DNA from: Pleurostoma richardsiae
Taxonomy: Eukaryota > Ascomycota > Sordariomycetes > Calosphaeriales > Pleurostomataceae
NCBI GenBank assembly: GCA_030052745.1
Contig: JANBVO010000066.1
Location: 62,001 to 126,000, forward strand
Length of the DNA: 64,000 bases
Direction: 5' to 3'
The notes beneath the pieces were generated by a model. The model did not search any database, was not told the DNA's origin, and was given only the letters and a program-made list of their open reading frames with translations. Positions 45,820-57,917 of the stretch are shown here, piece after piece (within the stretch, counting starts at the first letter, position 1; every line of letters begins with the position of its first letter). Made by a program: the position numbers and the translations under genes.

Positions 45820-46479
45820 TTAGAAGCTCGATGGAGGGCGCTTCCCGCGTCTTTCTGTGAGTGCATCGAGAAACGCCAAAATACACACGAAGAGCTCGGT
45901 GATGAACAGCGGAATGAGGTTCCATCTCCAGCCGTGGATAATCCTGAGATGGTGTGAGATTGTGTCGGCAGTGTGCTTTCTGACAAGGTCGAGCTTCAGG
46001 ACAGCCGAGAACCAGTTGTCAGGCGTCCAGGTCTTTAGCGGATACGGACGCGCATCAAGAGTAGATGCCACCGCAACGTTGATAACCTGTCCGGCGTGTT
46101 GCCTCGTAACAACGTTGACGTAAATTAGCGCGGCAAGCGTCAGGAGTACCGCAGGCACAGTGAGAACAAGCCAGAAGCGGTACCAAAGTGCCAAGATCCC
46201 GTGGCGCGACCGCCGGAGGAGAAGCGCCAAAATACCGCCGAGCCCTATCAAAACAAAGGCAGTACCGGCAGCTCCATTACTCGTATGTCCTTGGTCCGTT
46301 AAGAGATGGAGAGGGGCGCTGTGCAGGAAGAAGGTGGAGTCTCCAACACGAGTTTCGTACGGTCCAGAAGCTCCATGATTTAGCCAGAACACCATGCTGG
46401 AGATGAACGCTAGCTCAAGAAGAGCGTCCAACATCAAAATTCCAATGCCGATCCGGAGAAGAATGCCGACGGGTTGCAT
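45820..46479 (-). CDS. Four-helix membrane protein of unknown function
   Basis: Single exon, 219 residues from the first in-frame ATG (codon 46477-46479). An open stretch upstream has no ATG. Four hydrophobic segments are visible: LLRIGIGILMLDALLELAFISSMVFWL, GTAFVLIGLGGILALLL, FWLVLTVPAVLLTLAALIYV and LIPLFITELFVCILAFL. The loop between helices 1 and 2 has FFLHSAPLHLLTDQGHTSNGAAG, a distinctive stretch that I associate with an uncharacterised family of fungal integral membrane proteins. The C-terminus is short and basic. It lies on the same strand as the amine oxidase, 0.67 kb upstream, but a functional link is not evident. Confidence 0.7.
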   Translation of the reverse strand: MQPVGILLRIGIGILMLDALLELAFISSMVFWLNHGASGPYETRVGDSTFFLHSAPLHLLTDQGHTSNGAAGTAFVLIGLGGILALLLRRSRHGILALWYRFWLVLTVPAVLLTLAALIYVNVVTRQHAGQVINVAVASTLDARPYPLKTWTPDNWFSAVLKLDLVRKHTADTISHHLRIIHGWRWNLIPLFITELFVCILAFLDALTERRGKRPPSSF

Positions 46480-47498
46480 CTTGACGTCGCCAGGTATCGC
46501 GGCGCGGAAAACGGGGACCCAGTTGTAGAGTCGGGGCGAAACCAGGAACTGTAGGCCCCTGTGTGTGGGAGTCACCAGGATTAAAAGCCAACACAAGCGA
46601 ACAGAGAATTACTAATTCTGTCCAGCTCATTGTTCTTGGCCTCATTATCGTCAAAGGCTGACTGGCCAAGCTTGCATATGTGGCGCCCTCTCATGAGGTG
46701 CACGTCGATGTTTGTTTCCTCCGGAAGCGTCGCTACGCCCCGTCTTACCTCAGCTGACAAGTGCAGAAAGAGGGGGGGGGGGGGGGGGGGGGGGCCGCGT
46801 ACTCGGTCAACATGCTGGTTGACGGGAATGCCGAGCGGCTGACGAGATTATTAGTTCGGCTATTGCGAGATCTGCAGCTATGTTGGAGTCAACTGCAGGA
46901 TATTATGCGTAGTGACGGAGTGATCTGGAATCCGATTACGTAGTAACTCTAACAGGTCGTCAAACATAAGAGAACAAATATAGCTTAGAGCTTGCGCGTG
47001 CTCTCGTCTTTGGAGATCTGACCATTTGCGAGATTTACACTTACTCGTTTCTCAAACATCTTCGCATTCTCTTCCTGCTAACACCCTATAAGCTGCGCAA
47101 CTTCTACAGACTCATTAGACTACTCTTCCCTGTTCGTCATGCTAGAGAGGCGTTTGAAATTTAAAGATAGCTTTCACCGCCCTGGGTAGCTGCATTGACA
47201 TTCTATGACGGCTTCCGAACTTATTACCCATGCAATACTGTGCTAGAAAGTGAAACCCTTAGACAACCGGGTCGGATGGAGAAAAGGCGGTTTTAACTAC
47301 TACATTTTACCTACCTTTGAGGAGGTAGATCTAACCGCTGCCGGCAACTTCCTCCTTGAAGATGGCTAGGGCTACTTGTGCCATGAATAACCTAGCAAGC
47401 TCTTCTCTACTATCCTCTTCTTCATCTCTTCTGTATATATGCCGCTTAACATTCCAAGCTTCGTGTCTCCCTTCTCAACTTCGCCTTTCAGCTGGCTT
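46480..47498. other. Intergenic region with a poly-G run
   Basis: About 1 kb. It holds the 23-base G run listed separately and an AT-richer part (46900-47450) with no open frame, possibly decayed sequence. The end near 47498 must contain the GH3 3' UTR. Confidence 0.4.
46772..46794 (+). repeat. Homopolymer run of 23 G
   Basis: Positions 46772-46794 are all G. Such runs are rare in fungal genomes, can form G-quadruplexes and slip during replication and sequencing, so the exact length is unreliable. Confidence 0.9.
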
Positions 47499-50003
47499 CT
47501 AACCCAGTACTTTCATCACGACCTCACTCTTCAGGTTGCGAGAGCTGAATCCAACTTTGAACGTAAAGTCACCCTTGGGAATAACCCATTCTTTGGCGTT
47601 CACGTCCCAGTAGCTCAGGTCTCTCCTCGCTAGCCGGAACTGTACTTCGGCCGTCTCCCCGGGCTGCATTAGCACCTTATCGAACCCCCTCAGGACTTTG
47701 ACCGGCGTCCCTGCCGGGGTGCTATCCAGCGGAAATGATACGTACAGTTGTGGCACCGCAGAACCTGCTCTGTCCCCCGTATTGGTGACTTTGACTGTCG
47801 CGTTGGCGATTGTCCCCCACAAGTCGACGAGCCCACCGATGGAGGTTCCCATGGAAGGATCAGCGCAAGACCCCAGACCTGAAACGACACTCACCTCGAG
47901 TGAGCCGACTAGGTCAAACGTCGTATAACCTAGGCCGAAGCCGAACTCGTATAGTGGCTCGATTCCCTCGGCGTCGAATCGCCGGTAGTCAATGAATTGG
48001 CCCTCGGCGAAGTCGGCTTGCCACGCATTGGGATCCGTATCAGCGTCAGCAGTTGCGTTTACAACTGCGGGGCCGTACTCGGAACCAACTCGTGGAATTG
48101 TATATGGTAGACGGCCGGACGGTTCGGCGTCTCCCCAGATGGCATCAACGATCGCGTTGCCGGTTTCCTCGCCAGGATAGTGGGCAGTGAGGATCGCCGT
48201 GACGTTCTCGTTATCGGCCCACGGCATGAGCGCCACTCCGGGCCCGTGGGCCACGACAATTGTATTTGGGCATACAGCTGCCACGTTCTGGACTACTAGC
48301 GTCGCGTTCCACTGGTAGTCCAGCGCAGCCCGATCAAGCCCTTCTCTGGCCCAGGCCTTGAGAAACACGAAGCACACATCCGGAACTGGATAGATGCTAT
48401 TGAGGATACCGGCAGCGAGAAGGTCGTTGTCAAGGATGTACTGGACCCGTGCACCGATGGAGCTTGCTCTACGCTGCATGGCCTCGATGGGGGTCATGAT
48501 ACTCGTATGGCGCACGCTGCCCGACCCACCACCAATGTCGATAGTGCCTAGCTCCGGTCCGAGTGAGGTGGTTTCGGTAACCCAAGTGGAGCCGTCCGCA
48601 GGGTAATCCGCGTCGTTCCCGAAGATGCCGATATTCTTCGCTGTGGTGAGAAGAGGTATGGTTCCGTTGGTGTTCTTTAAGAGGACGGTCCCCGCCACGC
48701 CAATCTCTCGAATGAGACTTGCGTGCTGCTCTCGAACGTCTCGGGCCTCGACTTGAGGAATATTGGCGTAAGGAGAGTTGGATCCGTAGCCGAATTGATA
48801 CGTTATAAATGCAGCCGCGCTTGCAGGATCGATGGTGGGAAAGTCCTTGTCTTGACCCAATAAAAAGTAAGGGGTGAGGACCCGTCTGGCCATCTCATCG
48901 AGCCTGTCCAGAGAGACCTTTCCCCCGTTAGTGGCGTTGGCGAGCTTATCCCCGAAATAGCTCGGGTATGCCGGACTGACTGGACCGGGCATCTCGATGT
49001 CCAACCCCGAGTTGGCGGAGGGCGCTGTCGAGTGGGTGGCATACCAGTCAGAAACGATGTAGCCCCTGAAGCCGAGCTCGTCTCTCAAGATCGTCCTGAG
49101 TATCTCGGGGTTCTCGCAGGCATAAGTCTGGTTAAGGCGATTGTACGAGCACATAATGCTGGCAGTTCCAGCCTTGACGGCATTGGCGAAGGGCCAGATG
49201 TAAAGCTCGTGTAGCGTGCGGTCGTCAATGTTTGAAGAGATGGCCAGAACGCTGGTGCCATCTGGGGAGGTTGTCTCGGACCGTTGTGTTTCCTGTTCAT
49301 TGCCAACGTAGTGCTTCGAGCAGGCCTGCACACCCACAGACTGGATGCCCGTGACTGACTCGGCTATGGATACGCCAGCAAGATAGGGATCAGGCCCGAA
49401 CCCTTCCCAGTTCCGACCACCGAGGGCATGTCGGCCGAGAGGCCCTGATACAGGGCTGGATGTCCGTCAGCTGAATTGTCAACACGGAGAGCAACGAGAG
49501 AGCGGAGATTATTAGGACCCTCGGACATACCCGAGATGAACGTGGACGCCCTTATCTCTAAACTCATGACCCAAGGCAACGCCACGTTTGTACATGAGCT
49601 TTCTATCCCACGTCGCGGCAGTTGTGATGCCAGACGGGAAGACGCTGACTAGGTCGTGGCGGTTTACCCCGGCAGGTCCATCAGAGAAGCAGAGGCCGCT
49701 GAAGCCAAGTCTCTCGATCGCGCCTACGTTACCCACACAGGCAAGAGCTGCGACATCACCGTAGCCGCCGGTCACAATTGACACCTTCTCAGTGAGGTTG
49801 AGCTGGGAGACGAACTGGCTGGCCTTTCTGTGAGCCTTGTCCCAAGCTGTTCAGCTACCTGTCAGCTAGGAACTTCTACCAATGGGTCAGGGCGAGAAGC
49901 ATGTAAATCTAGACACACCACATAACGACTGGGTTGTGGGAATACTGCCAAGGGCTATAGAAAAGCCGACTGCAAGGTAGCTCATAAGAAGGTAGGTGCG
50001 CAT
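47499..50003 (-). CDS. Secreted GH3 beta-glucosidase
   Basis: Three exons (49919-50003, 49531-49846, 47499-49455) give 785 residues with consistent phases. The donors are GTGTGT and GTATGT and the second intron has an AGCTGACGG branch. The first exon gives a signal peptide (MRTYLLMSYLAVGFSIALG). The GH3 catalytic domain shows WDKAHRKASQFVSQLNLTEKV, FSDGPAGVNR, GPLGRHALGGRNWEGFGPDPYLAG, CSKHYVGNEQE, and the nucleophile D270 in IVSDWYATHS. The second domain (GGGSGSVRHTSIMTPIEAM) and a C-terminal fibronectin-III-like domain (DLSYWDVNAKEW) complete the usual plan. Unlike the GH3 gene at 6737 it has no membrane anchor and should be extracellular. It would hydrolyse cellobiose or other beta-glucosides. 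The exact first splice donor is uncertain by one or a few bases. Confidence 0.9.
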
Positions 50004-51002
50004 GATGAACTGGCTGATGTATGCAGGTATATAAGGTGGACTGAGGGGTATCAACACAATGCTGTGAGTTCCCCTGTCAGTGAAACTGGAGACTGGAGGT
50101 GATTTTATAGTCTATCAGCTGGGGCTCGGCCCCTCGGTCGCTTTCCAAAAGTAGAGTAAAGGGCGGAGATTGTCCCAGTCTTGCTAAGAAGAAATATGTG
50201 CGATATTGATTGCATGTTCCAGGGTCTGATTTGCTGGTCTGACGGACTGCATCTGCTGCGGATCACGCAATAACTTCTCTCAGCCGCCATTAACCAACTT
50301 GCGGCTGTTCAGATCATAACAGCGGTTTCCCCGCAAGCTTCCCCGGATTCAGCACGCTGCTCCGCATCGAGCTGGCATTAAGTGCCATGTGAGGAACGGT
50401 CACTCTGGACTCGCCGAATATCTGGCCGAGATACGCCGTATTCCGCGTATTCACCGTATTGAGCTGCACGATATGCTTAGCTTAGCTCGGTTCTGGCACA
50501 AATCATGTTCAGCAAATTAGCGTATAGCACGCAGTGGGGAGACTTAGACAGGGCGATGGACTGAGAGAGAGGGAGAATGTGTAATGTGAACGGACAGGAG
50601 TTAAACGACTCTACCTAGATTGTGATATTCTGAATTTGCAGTTGGGATCATTTACAGATATTTCAGGTAGGGTTTACATTGAATCTCATTGACAGCAATG
50701 CTAGAAGAAGATGGGACAAGACAATGATAATAGCAGCAACAGAGTTAGGCAAATTCCAGTCTGGTCTGCCTTCCTCTCCATTATTCTCTCGCAGAACAAG
50801 AACAAGCTCCAGGATAGAATCATGGAACTAAATGAAGAGTCAAAGTCGAAGAAAGCGGAAGTAGCACGCCACCAGTATGTATGAGGGTCTAGGATTCTTG
50901 AATTTGGGACGCTCCCAGCCCCCTTACACCCAATCAGTACGTTCATAAACCTCGTATCTGTTCTCATGGAAGCCGCCAGCGAGTGCTTAATAAGACATGG
51001 CC
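50004..51002. other. Intergenic region
   Basis: About 1 kb upstream of the secreted GH3 gene, containing its promoter. It is AT-richer toward 50450-50850. No gene is supported. Confidence 0.4.
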
Positions 51003-51903
51003 TCAGCGCCAAGCCGGGGCCGTTGACCAATGGCGCAACATGGTGTTTATCGCCGCAGTCCACTCATCCTCAAAACACCGAGCGAGTTGGTCGGCTTCAT
51101 CTCCCTCGGGCTGCCGACCTCCCCACATCTCCGGCTTGGTGGCTTCCGTAGCGGCATATATGGGAATAAGATCACTGTAACGTAAATTGGAAGTCAGCAA
51201 AAGCCATCTTGTTATACACAAACGCCCAGCCGTGAAACAAACTTATATGTAGACCTAGACAAGTTCATGCCACGGGCTAGAGGTGAGGGCAAGGGAAAGT
51301 GACGGGCGTGCCACACTTACACATCCTTGATCTTTTTCAGGCAGAGCCAGGCAAAGTTCCAGCTCCGGTTGCTCTCCGGGTCGCTACGGACGCGCAGCTG
51401 GGCGTCGCTCAGCAGCTCCCCACTCAGTGGGTACTTGCGAGTAAGGCCCCTAAGCTCTGTTAGAAGCTGGTGACTGGTAACGTAGTAGTCCCATGCAGCG
51501 GTCATCGGGGCTTGGAAGGCCATAGCGTCGTCCTCATTGTCACAGGTCGCCGCGATGCGCTCTATGCGGCATAGTTCCGTAAGCGTGTTGACTCGGTGGG
51601 TCTGGAGGGACTCGATGAGCCGACGGACGGACTGCTGAAGATAATAATTAGCTCAAGGTGTTCTGCAGGTCATTCGGGATGTTTGAAATCTCGAGAATAG
51701 AGGAGGAGAGGAGCGAACAGTCGGCATCATATCCGAGGGGGAAACACAAAGGATCAGAGTGGCGCTAGTGTGTGCCAACGAAAAGGAAAGCTTGCGAACT
51801 GGGAGGCAGTGCGCACCTGGACAGCCCGTTCCCTTTTCCTGTTGCCGCAAGAGCCCGGCTCATGCCACGAAAAGCCACCTTCACGGCCAGACCCTGATGA
51901 CAT
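51003..51903 (-). CDS. Hypothetical protein, three-exon model
   Basis: Unrecognised family. The last two exons are well supported: 51321-51634 and 51003-51174, with a GTAAGT donor and a TTACAG acceptor. They encode helix-rich, charged sequence (SVRRLIESLQTHRVNTLTELCRIERIAATC, and SNRSWNFAWLCLKKIKDVDLIPIYAATEATKPEMWG). The proposed first exon, 51817-51903 from the ATG codon 51901-51903, is less certain; it joins in phase through a GTGCGC donor and a CTTCAG acceptor to give 190 residues in all. No signal peptide, membrane helix or catalytic motif is visible. Confidence 0.45.
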
Positions 51904-54694
51904 GCCGCCCTCGAGAAATCGGCGACTTGCCGGCAGGGCAGGGGACGGAAGGTAATGATTTGGAGTCACCCCTAAGAAAAGATTGAGCACCTTGTCGGCG
52001 CTTCAGGGGTTCTTGATGTATGAAGGCAATAAAAACAGAGTGAGCGAGAAAAAAAATCGAAGCAAGCCACAGAGTCTTGTCCTATCACGCTTTCTCCCTT
52101 TCGTATTGATGCTGGATTTATCACCACCAGTTGCAGCACCGAGCGAACCCGCGTGCGCTAGTGTCAACTATGGGAACAGAGGGTTTCTTCGGGTCTACGT
52201 TATCCTGGCTGTTGCGGAGGGAAGATCTCAGGGAAGTGGAAGATCAGTCGGTAATATATCATCTCTGACACAGAGGCGATGAGCAGCCCCCAAGAGTGGA
52301 CCTAGCACAAGGAAGCTGGATGGTGAGGCCTCTGGTGTCCAACCAGTATAGTCTCTTAGCCCCTTGTGATCCACATTGCTAGCCGTGAGACCGTGTATAA
52401 TGAAACAGACGTTGAACCGTTGGCCCGGAAAGTTTCCCTTACCAGCTGCAGTGCAGGGGATTATACTCCTGTGATATCATGAATAAGAAAATGCGCAGCT
52501 GTTCAACGCGGCATTGCCAGACAATAGGCTCGTGATGTCAGCATCTAGCTGGGTATTCTGCAGATTCACACGTTCTCACAATGCCTGCGTCGATACAGTC
52601 CTCCGCCAGAGTACCTAGCATCGATGAGCTCGTTGCATCTTTTAGTTCCCGTCCGTTAGAACCTGGAGGATGACCTCAAGCAATACCTCGGAAGATTGAT
52701 GAAAGCTGGGAATGCTGAAGAGAGGAAATAAACGACATGCCAGGTGCTCGTGGATTTGGATCCCATATTCAACAAAGTCGAAGTTGGGTAGGGTCGGCAC
52801 CATCCCGGTCTCTCGGGGATTTGCTTTGGGGGCGACGCCGTTGAGCTATCTCTCCTCAATCTGTCGAGGTACATCCAGATAGTATAGCCCACCAGTCAGT
52901 CCTATAAGCAAAATAGCTCGAAGAACTCGCTTATCGAACGTTGCGCGATAAAGCGTGAGCGGGGAACAGCGGCATCGCACAAGCATCTCCAAGAGGTTGG
53001 AGCGATCAGTACAGGTCCTCATCCATCCTCGGAGACATTCCTATAAGTCTCTGCAGCAGATCTCTGCGGCTAGTGTATCTAGAGCCTTGGCCCTTTGCAG
53101 TACGTGCGTTGGGATGGGCAGGTGAGACGGTCGTTGGGGGCCGAGTCGTATTGGCGCCCTACCATGAGGTTAGAAAACCGGCGAAACGGTGCGGCCAGGC
53201 CCACCGGGGGACGCAATAGGCGCAGTGGTGACGGTGAGACATGATCGACATATCTGCGGCTGAGACGCTGCTAAGGTTCCGCCTGTCGCTAGGGCATCGA
53301 GTTTAGATAGGGATAAGATGGAGGCTGAGAAGGAAAGGTCGTCGGAAATCGAGTTGAATCTCACGCTATCAGTAAAGAAATAGCCGTCAGCACTGGACTC
53401 AATTTACTGTCCACAGAGGCAGGGTATCCTGACTCACAGGTAACTTAGCCACGGCTTACCTCAGCTTGGCACACTCCTCGACGAACGTGAGCATCCATCA
53501 ACTTAGCTGCAGCGTAAAGACCCGCGGCATCCGCTCTCACCCGACTCCCCCTAGATGTGCGGCTGCTTGGATCTATCATCCTTCTATATTGTCTTATGCA
53601 GGCTGGTGGAACATGTCGAAAGAAAATACTGGTGACGGGTGGCCTCAGCAACATCACCGGTCGATCTTCTACGCAGCTGAGCAACGTGCCGAATAGGCGC
53701 CATCAGACGCCTCCATTTGACCACGTACGCTAACAGGCTATAGGACATTAGTTCGGCAGTTCCTCGTTCTAATTTGTACAATTGACAACAGGCGGACGAG
53801 TGGTCTTGAATTGCACATACCTCAAGCAGAGGTAGGGAGATATGACCTCCTGAAACCCTGCCCAACTGAGTGGGCGTGACTGACGCTTGATAGAGAAATG
53901 AAGATCCCACAATAACGGACCAGTTAGACTCCCTGTCCTGTGAGGGTCGCTTGATCCTGTCTCGGAGAGGTCTTACTAAGGGGAGAACCACTACTGGAGG
54001 ACGAGGCTCGTAGATTCTAGGGCTGACGTTGGCTGCTGTTGCGCTTCTACGTGGGAAGTATGATACACTCAAAAGAACCTATGAACGCAGAGCGGAACAC
54101 AGATAGTCAGAAGTACGTGCTACACGGGTTCTCCAAGACCGGCGGGCCGGCACAACTTTCGTGTGCATACAAAGGCCTGTCGCTTGCCTAGAAACCGTTG
54201 GCAGAATTACGGGAATGTGAAGTCGCTATAGATGCCACATCTAATAGCTATCTTGAAGTAGCCGAAGTATAGATTGCTCTTCGTCTCGCAAGTGATGTCT
54301 CGAAGTGGCTGAGGCGCAGTTGCGCGCAAAGTTTTCGCAGACCTATCTAGATTAGCCGGCAGCAGGGTTCACAACTCTCAATCACGGAAGGCAATAAGAA
54401 CTAAAACTCGGGTTGGTCCAACTCTGTTAGAGACGAGTAGCAAGGCCGCCGAGGAGATGCCACACCGGCTGCCTTACACGGTATAGGCAACCTTCGCGGA
54501 CCCAGCCGACCTTTTCGGGACTGTTGGCGCTGTATCTTCCTCTCTGTTGACGTGAGTGTGCGGCTCTTTGAATGCGAGACGTCTGGCAGCGAGCGAGTCC
54601 ATATGATTTTCACATCTGCAAGGATGGGAACAGCTCAACGGGTCTAGGTACGTAATCTCATCAATCGGCTCGGCCATGTCCGCTCACGCTGCCG
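51904..54694. other. Gene-poor stretch of 2.8 kb
   Basis: The longest stretch in the window without a supported gene. Open frames of up to 162 codons on the left strand (53584-54072) show no domain, signal peptide or splice partner. No inverted or tandem repeats were noticed by eye. It may hold a non-coding transcript or decayed sequence, but nothing specific supports either. Confidence 0.4.
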
Positions 54695-56716
54695 TTATCT
54701 TTCCAGGTCCCTCGCAGCATCCGCATCCTCGTCGCCCGACTTAGCCCCCTCATCGTCATCATCCCCGACCCAATCTGCGCTCTCTAGTCCGTCTCCCCTG
54801 ATGGCCAAAGTCCCTAACCAGCCGAGGAGAGATATCCCACCAAACAGGCCCCAGGCAAGCAACTCTCCCTTAGGATGCACTCGCATGGACAGAGTGAAGA
54901 GGCCTCCCGACAGGAATGGCCCGACGCTGCGTCCCGCCGCCGAGAGTGTTTGGGCGATACCGTTGAGGGTCCCGAGGGTCTCGTGTGAGGGGGCCGAGTT
55001 CGTGATCTTGACACGCGTTCATTAGTGTCTCGTTGTCAAGAACAGGGAGGAAGAAGGGGCAAAACGACAAAACGATAAAGAAATCACACAGGCAAAACAT
55101 ACTAAGAGCAGAACGCACGACAGCCCACCGACGGCGGCGATGTTCTTAACAATCAGGGCGAAGCCTAGTTCGGCGTATAGCCACCCCTTCCCGGTACCCC
55201 ATCCAAGCGGTGGCCTGCTGTCGCAGTAGCCAACCCAGGGCATGAGCGCCATGCTCAGCGCAAGTCCCAGCAGCGCTGCCTGATACGTGCCAAGATTGCC
55301 CATGCGCGCCTTGACAGGCTGAAAGAGGAAAGCCTGAAAGACTATGGTCGCCACCCCGGCCAGGCTGAGGCTGACTCCGATGGTGCTGGGTCCGAGGTCC
55401 CTCCCGGTTGGGGGCGGTGCTGAAGCGAAGATGGGATAGAGGCTGTTGAAAGAGATGTTGGAAAGCTGGAAGACGAGGTAGCTGAGCAGGACGGTCAGTG
55501 TCCTTGGATTCAGCAGCTGGCGGAAAGCCGATTTGTTCGTGGCCGCCTTCGCGCCGCATTCATCCCGCTCGGCCGAATTGCTCCCAGGGAGCAAGACCTG
55601 GTCTTCCTGGGGGTCTAATTCGTCCTGCTCGCCTTCCTCGTCATTGTTTTGCTCACTATGACCGTCATGCAGAGCTGTCGGCCATCTAGAACTCCATGAC
55701 TCCTGCCGGCCTTTCCTCTTTCTAGGCAAGCATGAGCAGGGAAACATTTTCTCAAACCACCCGACGGCTTCACCGATGCTCTTCTTGTCAGCGCTGTTCA
55801 AGGTCTCGTCGAACCAGATCCCGAGGATGATAACAGAAGCGAGCAATAAGGCAGCGGACATGATGTTGGGCGCCAGGAAGGGATAGGCGCGGTCACTGCC
55901 ACCGACAAGGAGGCCGCCCAGCGCGGGCCCGGTGATGCCGCCGATAGAATACATAATAGGGAGCCAGGTGAAGGCCCTGCTCTGGTTGCTCCGATCGGTG
56001 ACCTCCCCGAGCACAGTCGGCACGACGGCAGCGTTTCCATTTAGTAGGCCCATAGCGACGTGGACAAGCAGCAGCTGCCAAAACCGCCGGCAGAAGCCGA
56101 AGAAGGCGAAGCACACCATCAGCAGGGAGGTTCCGGCGAGCATGACGGGCTTGCGGCCGATGGTGTCGGACATGTAGCCCCAGAGCAAATTTGTGGCAAG
56201 TTGTGCGAGGGCGAACGCGGAGGCGAGCAAGCCGACATAGAGACCAGCCTGATCGGGGGAGATCTCGTCGAAGGAGAGGACCATCGTCGGCAGGTACGGC
56301 GAGATGGAGTTGAGCGCCGTCTGCTCGCACAGGGACAGCAGCGCCAAGAGGCAGAGCTGTTTCACGGGTAGCGGCGTGGCTCCCTCACCCCCCGGTGAGT
56401 CTCCGTCGTGTGACGCGTCTGAGCCTGCGGACCCTTCGTCGCTAGGGCCGCTAGAGAGGGCCCGCGAAAGTCCCGGCGCGCCATTCGGAGTCTTGGGCGG
56501 GGGAGTCGGAAATGTATGGTATCGATGGGATGACTGTCTTCGCAGCCCGGCGGTAGAGCGGCGACGGGCCGAGTGTCCGCCACGAGTGTCGTAGGAGGAT
56601 AAGGGCGAGGGAATGGGTGCTCCGGCGTGGAACGAGCCGGACGATGACAGCCGCGCCGGGAGGCTTATCCGCTTCGCCGTCGCGGCTGCCGGCGCAATAG
56701 CCGCTGCCTGCACCAT
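54695..56716 (-). CDS. MFS transporter, ZIFL/YCR023C-like
   Basis: Two exons, 55103-56716 and 54695-55006, give 641 residues. The 96-nt intron has a GTATGT donor. A 110-residue Ser/Pro-rich cytosolic tail precedes twelve membrane helices. The first half shows AGLYVGLLASAFALAQLATNLLWGYMSDTIGRKPVML (MFS motif A), MGLLNGNAAVVPTVLGEVTDRSNQSRAFTWLP and IGGITGPALGGLL, all typical of the group that includes yeast YCR023C and plant zinc-induced facilitator-like proteins. A charged loop of about 100 residues, with an acidic Glu/Asp run, separates the halves. The second exon encodes NSAPSHETLGTLNGIAQTLSAAGRSVGPFLSGGLF, another family motif, and the last helix. An acidic tail (DDDDEGAKSGDEDAD) ends the protein. 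The substrate is unknown; organic anion or drug export is typical for relatives. Confidence 0.9.
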
Positions 56717-57917
56717 TTACCGTAGTTGACGACCCCGCTGGGAGCTTCTCGGAGGATTGAGATCCAATTGGCGGGATGGATATCCGCCGATCAGCAAGAT
56801 ATCTGTAGGCGCTGCACGATCTATTGACGTTCTATCGAAACATGCGCGACGGGTGTGGTGTCGACTCAACAGCAGTCAAAGGGTCGAACGAGGAGAGGAG
56901 GTCGAGGTCTAGGTGGTCTTCAGTCGCGGACAATCGGATTGAGAGTCGTCGGCGGAGGCGTCGCGATTGCGGAGATACGAGATGATGAGCTGGACAACAG
57001 CCGACGAGTGTCGGGAGCATCCGAGAAACACGAGCACAGAGAGAGCACGCGCGCCAACGCAAGCAAGCAAGCAAGTGCTCAAGCACGGCTGGGTTGGCTC
57101 TGCAGCTGGTACATCGTCACGCGCATAATCGAGACTCGACGTGTGCTCGGTGCTCGGGCCTCTGTCACTAGTAAGAGTGGAAGGACATGGTGATGCGCCG
57201 ATGATGATGACGGTGACGATGCTTCAGACTTTTTGCCCAGTTCCACATCGCCCAGGAACGCTTCTAGGCTAGCGCCAAGATGGCGGTACCTGGGCTGTAC
57301 TTCCCGCCGCGGACCAAGGCGGGGATTCTGTCCGCGTAAAGGTGGGGAGCCCGAGGTACATAGAGGTACCGTAGATTCGACGAGGGTCTGGCCGTCCCCG
57401 CCCGCCCGGTCGACCTAGACATGGGTAGGCGGGGTAGCCGCCGGATGGACAGCTTAGGTACCTAGGTAGGTAGGTATGTAAAGCGATTCCCACTCCAAGC
57501 ACGGTAAGACATCTCAGCTGAGCACCTAGACATCACCAAATGTACGGAGCTTCTCGCGGAAGTCGGCAATCTGAACCACCGAATATCTTCTGTGTCGGTT
57601 ATTGACTTGTGTAGTCATCTCTTCTTGCCTGACCGGTTGTGGTAACACTTTGTTTGTAGAAGGATACGGTCTCATTGTCGCCCAAAAGTCGACTTCATGC
57701 CCCCTGTGTAGCTATTGGGACTTTCGATATTGTCGAGCCATAGCACAGCCAGATCAATGCGAGCCTGCTAGACAGTAATAGACCAAGATAGTCCGTCCAC
57801 CTTTGGGACATAGTCATGTCGGAGCAAGGTCCTAAGTCGCCGTTGCATTACTATGACTCCGTCTCCGTGCGGATTCTCCAGGCAGACCACGACAGCTCCC
57901 TCAAACCACCATGGCGG
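56717..57917. other. Intergenic region with short microsatellites
   Basis: About 1.2 kb upstream of the MFS gene. It contains an AAGC tetramer repeat at about 57060-57076 and a TAGGTA-type run at about 57454-57478. Neither is inside a supported gene, and no gene was recognised. Confidence 0.45.
57454..57478. repeat. TAGGTA-type microsatellite
   Basis: A run of TAGG/TACC words (ttaggtacctaggtaggtagg), partly palindromic. Similar shorter words occur near 10333 and 60687, so this is a common low-complexity motif in this genome rather than a specific element. Confidence 0.6.

Noticed and set aside
46772-46794. The G run as a telomere-like or origin-related repeat
   Set aside because: It is a pure homopolymer without the TTAGGG unit and lies between ordinary genes.
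53584-54072. A 162-codon leftward open frame in the gene-poor stretch
   Set aside because: Its composition is unremarkable, with no domain, signal peptide or orthologous pattern.
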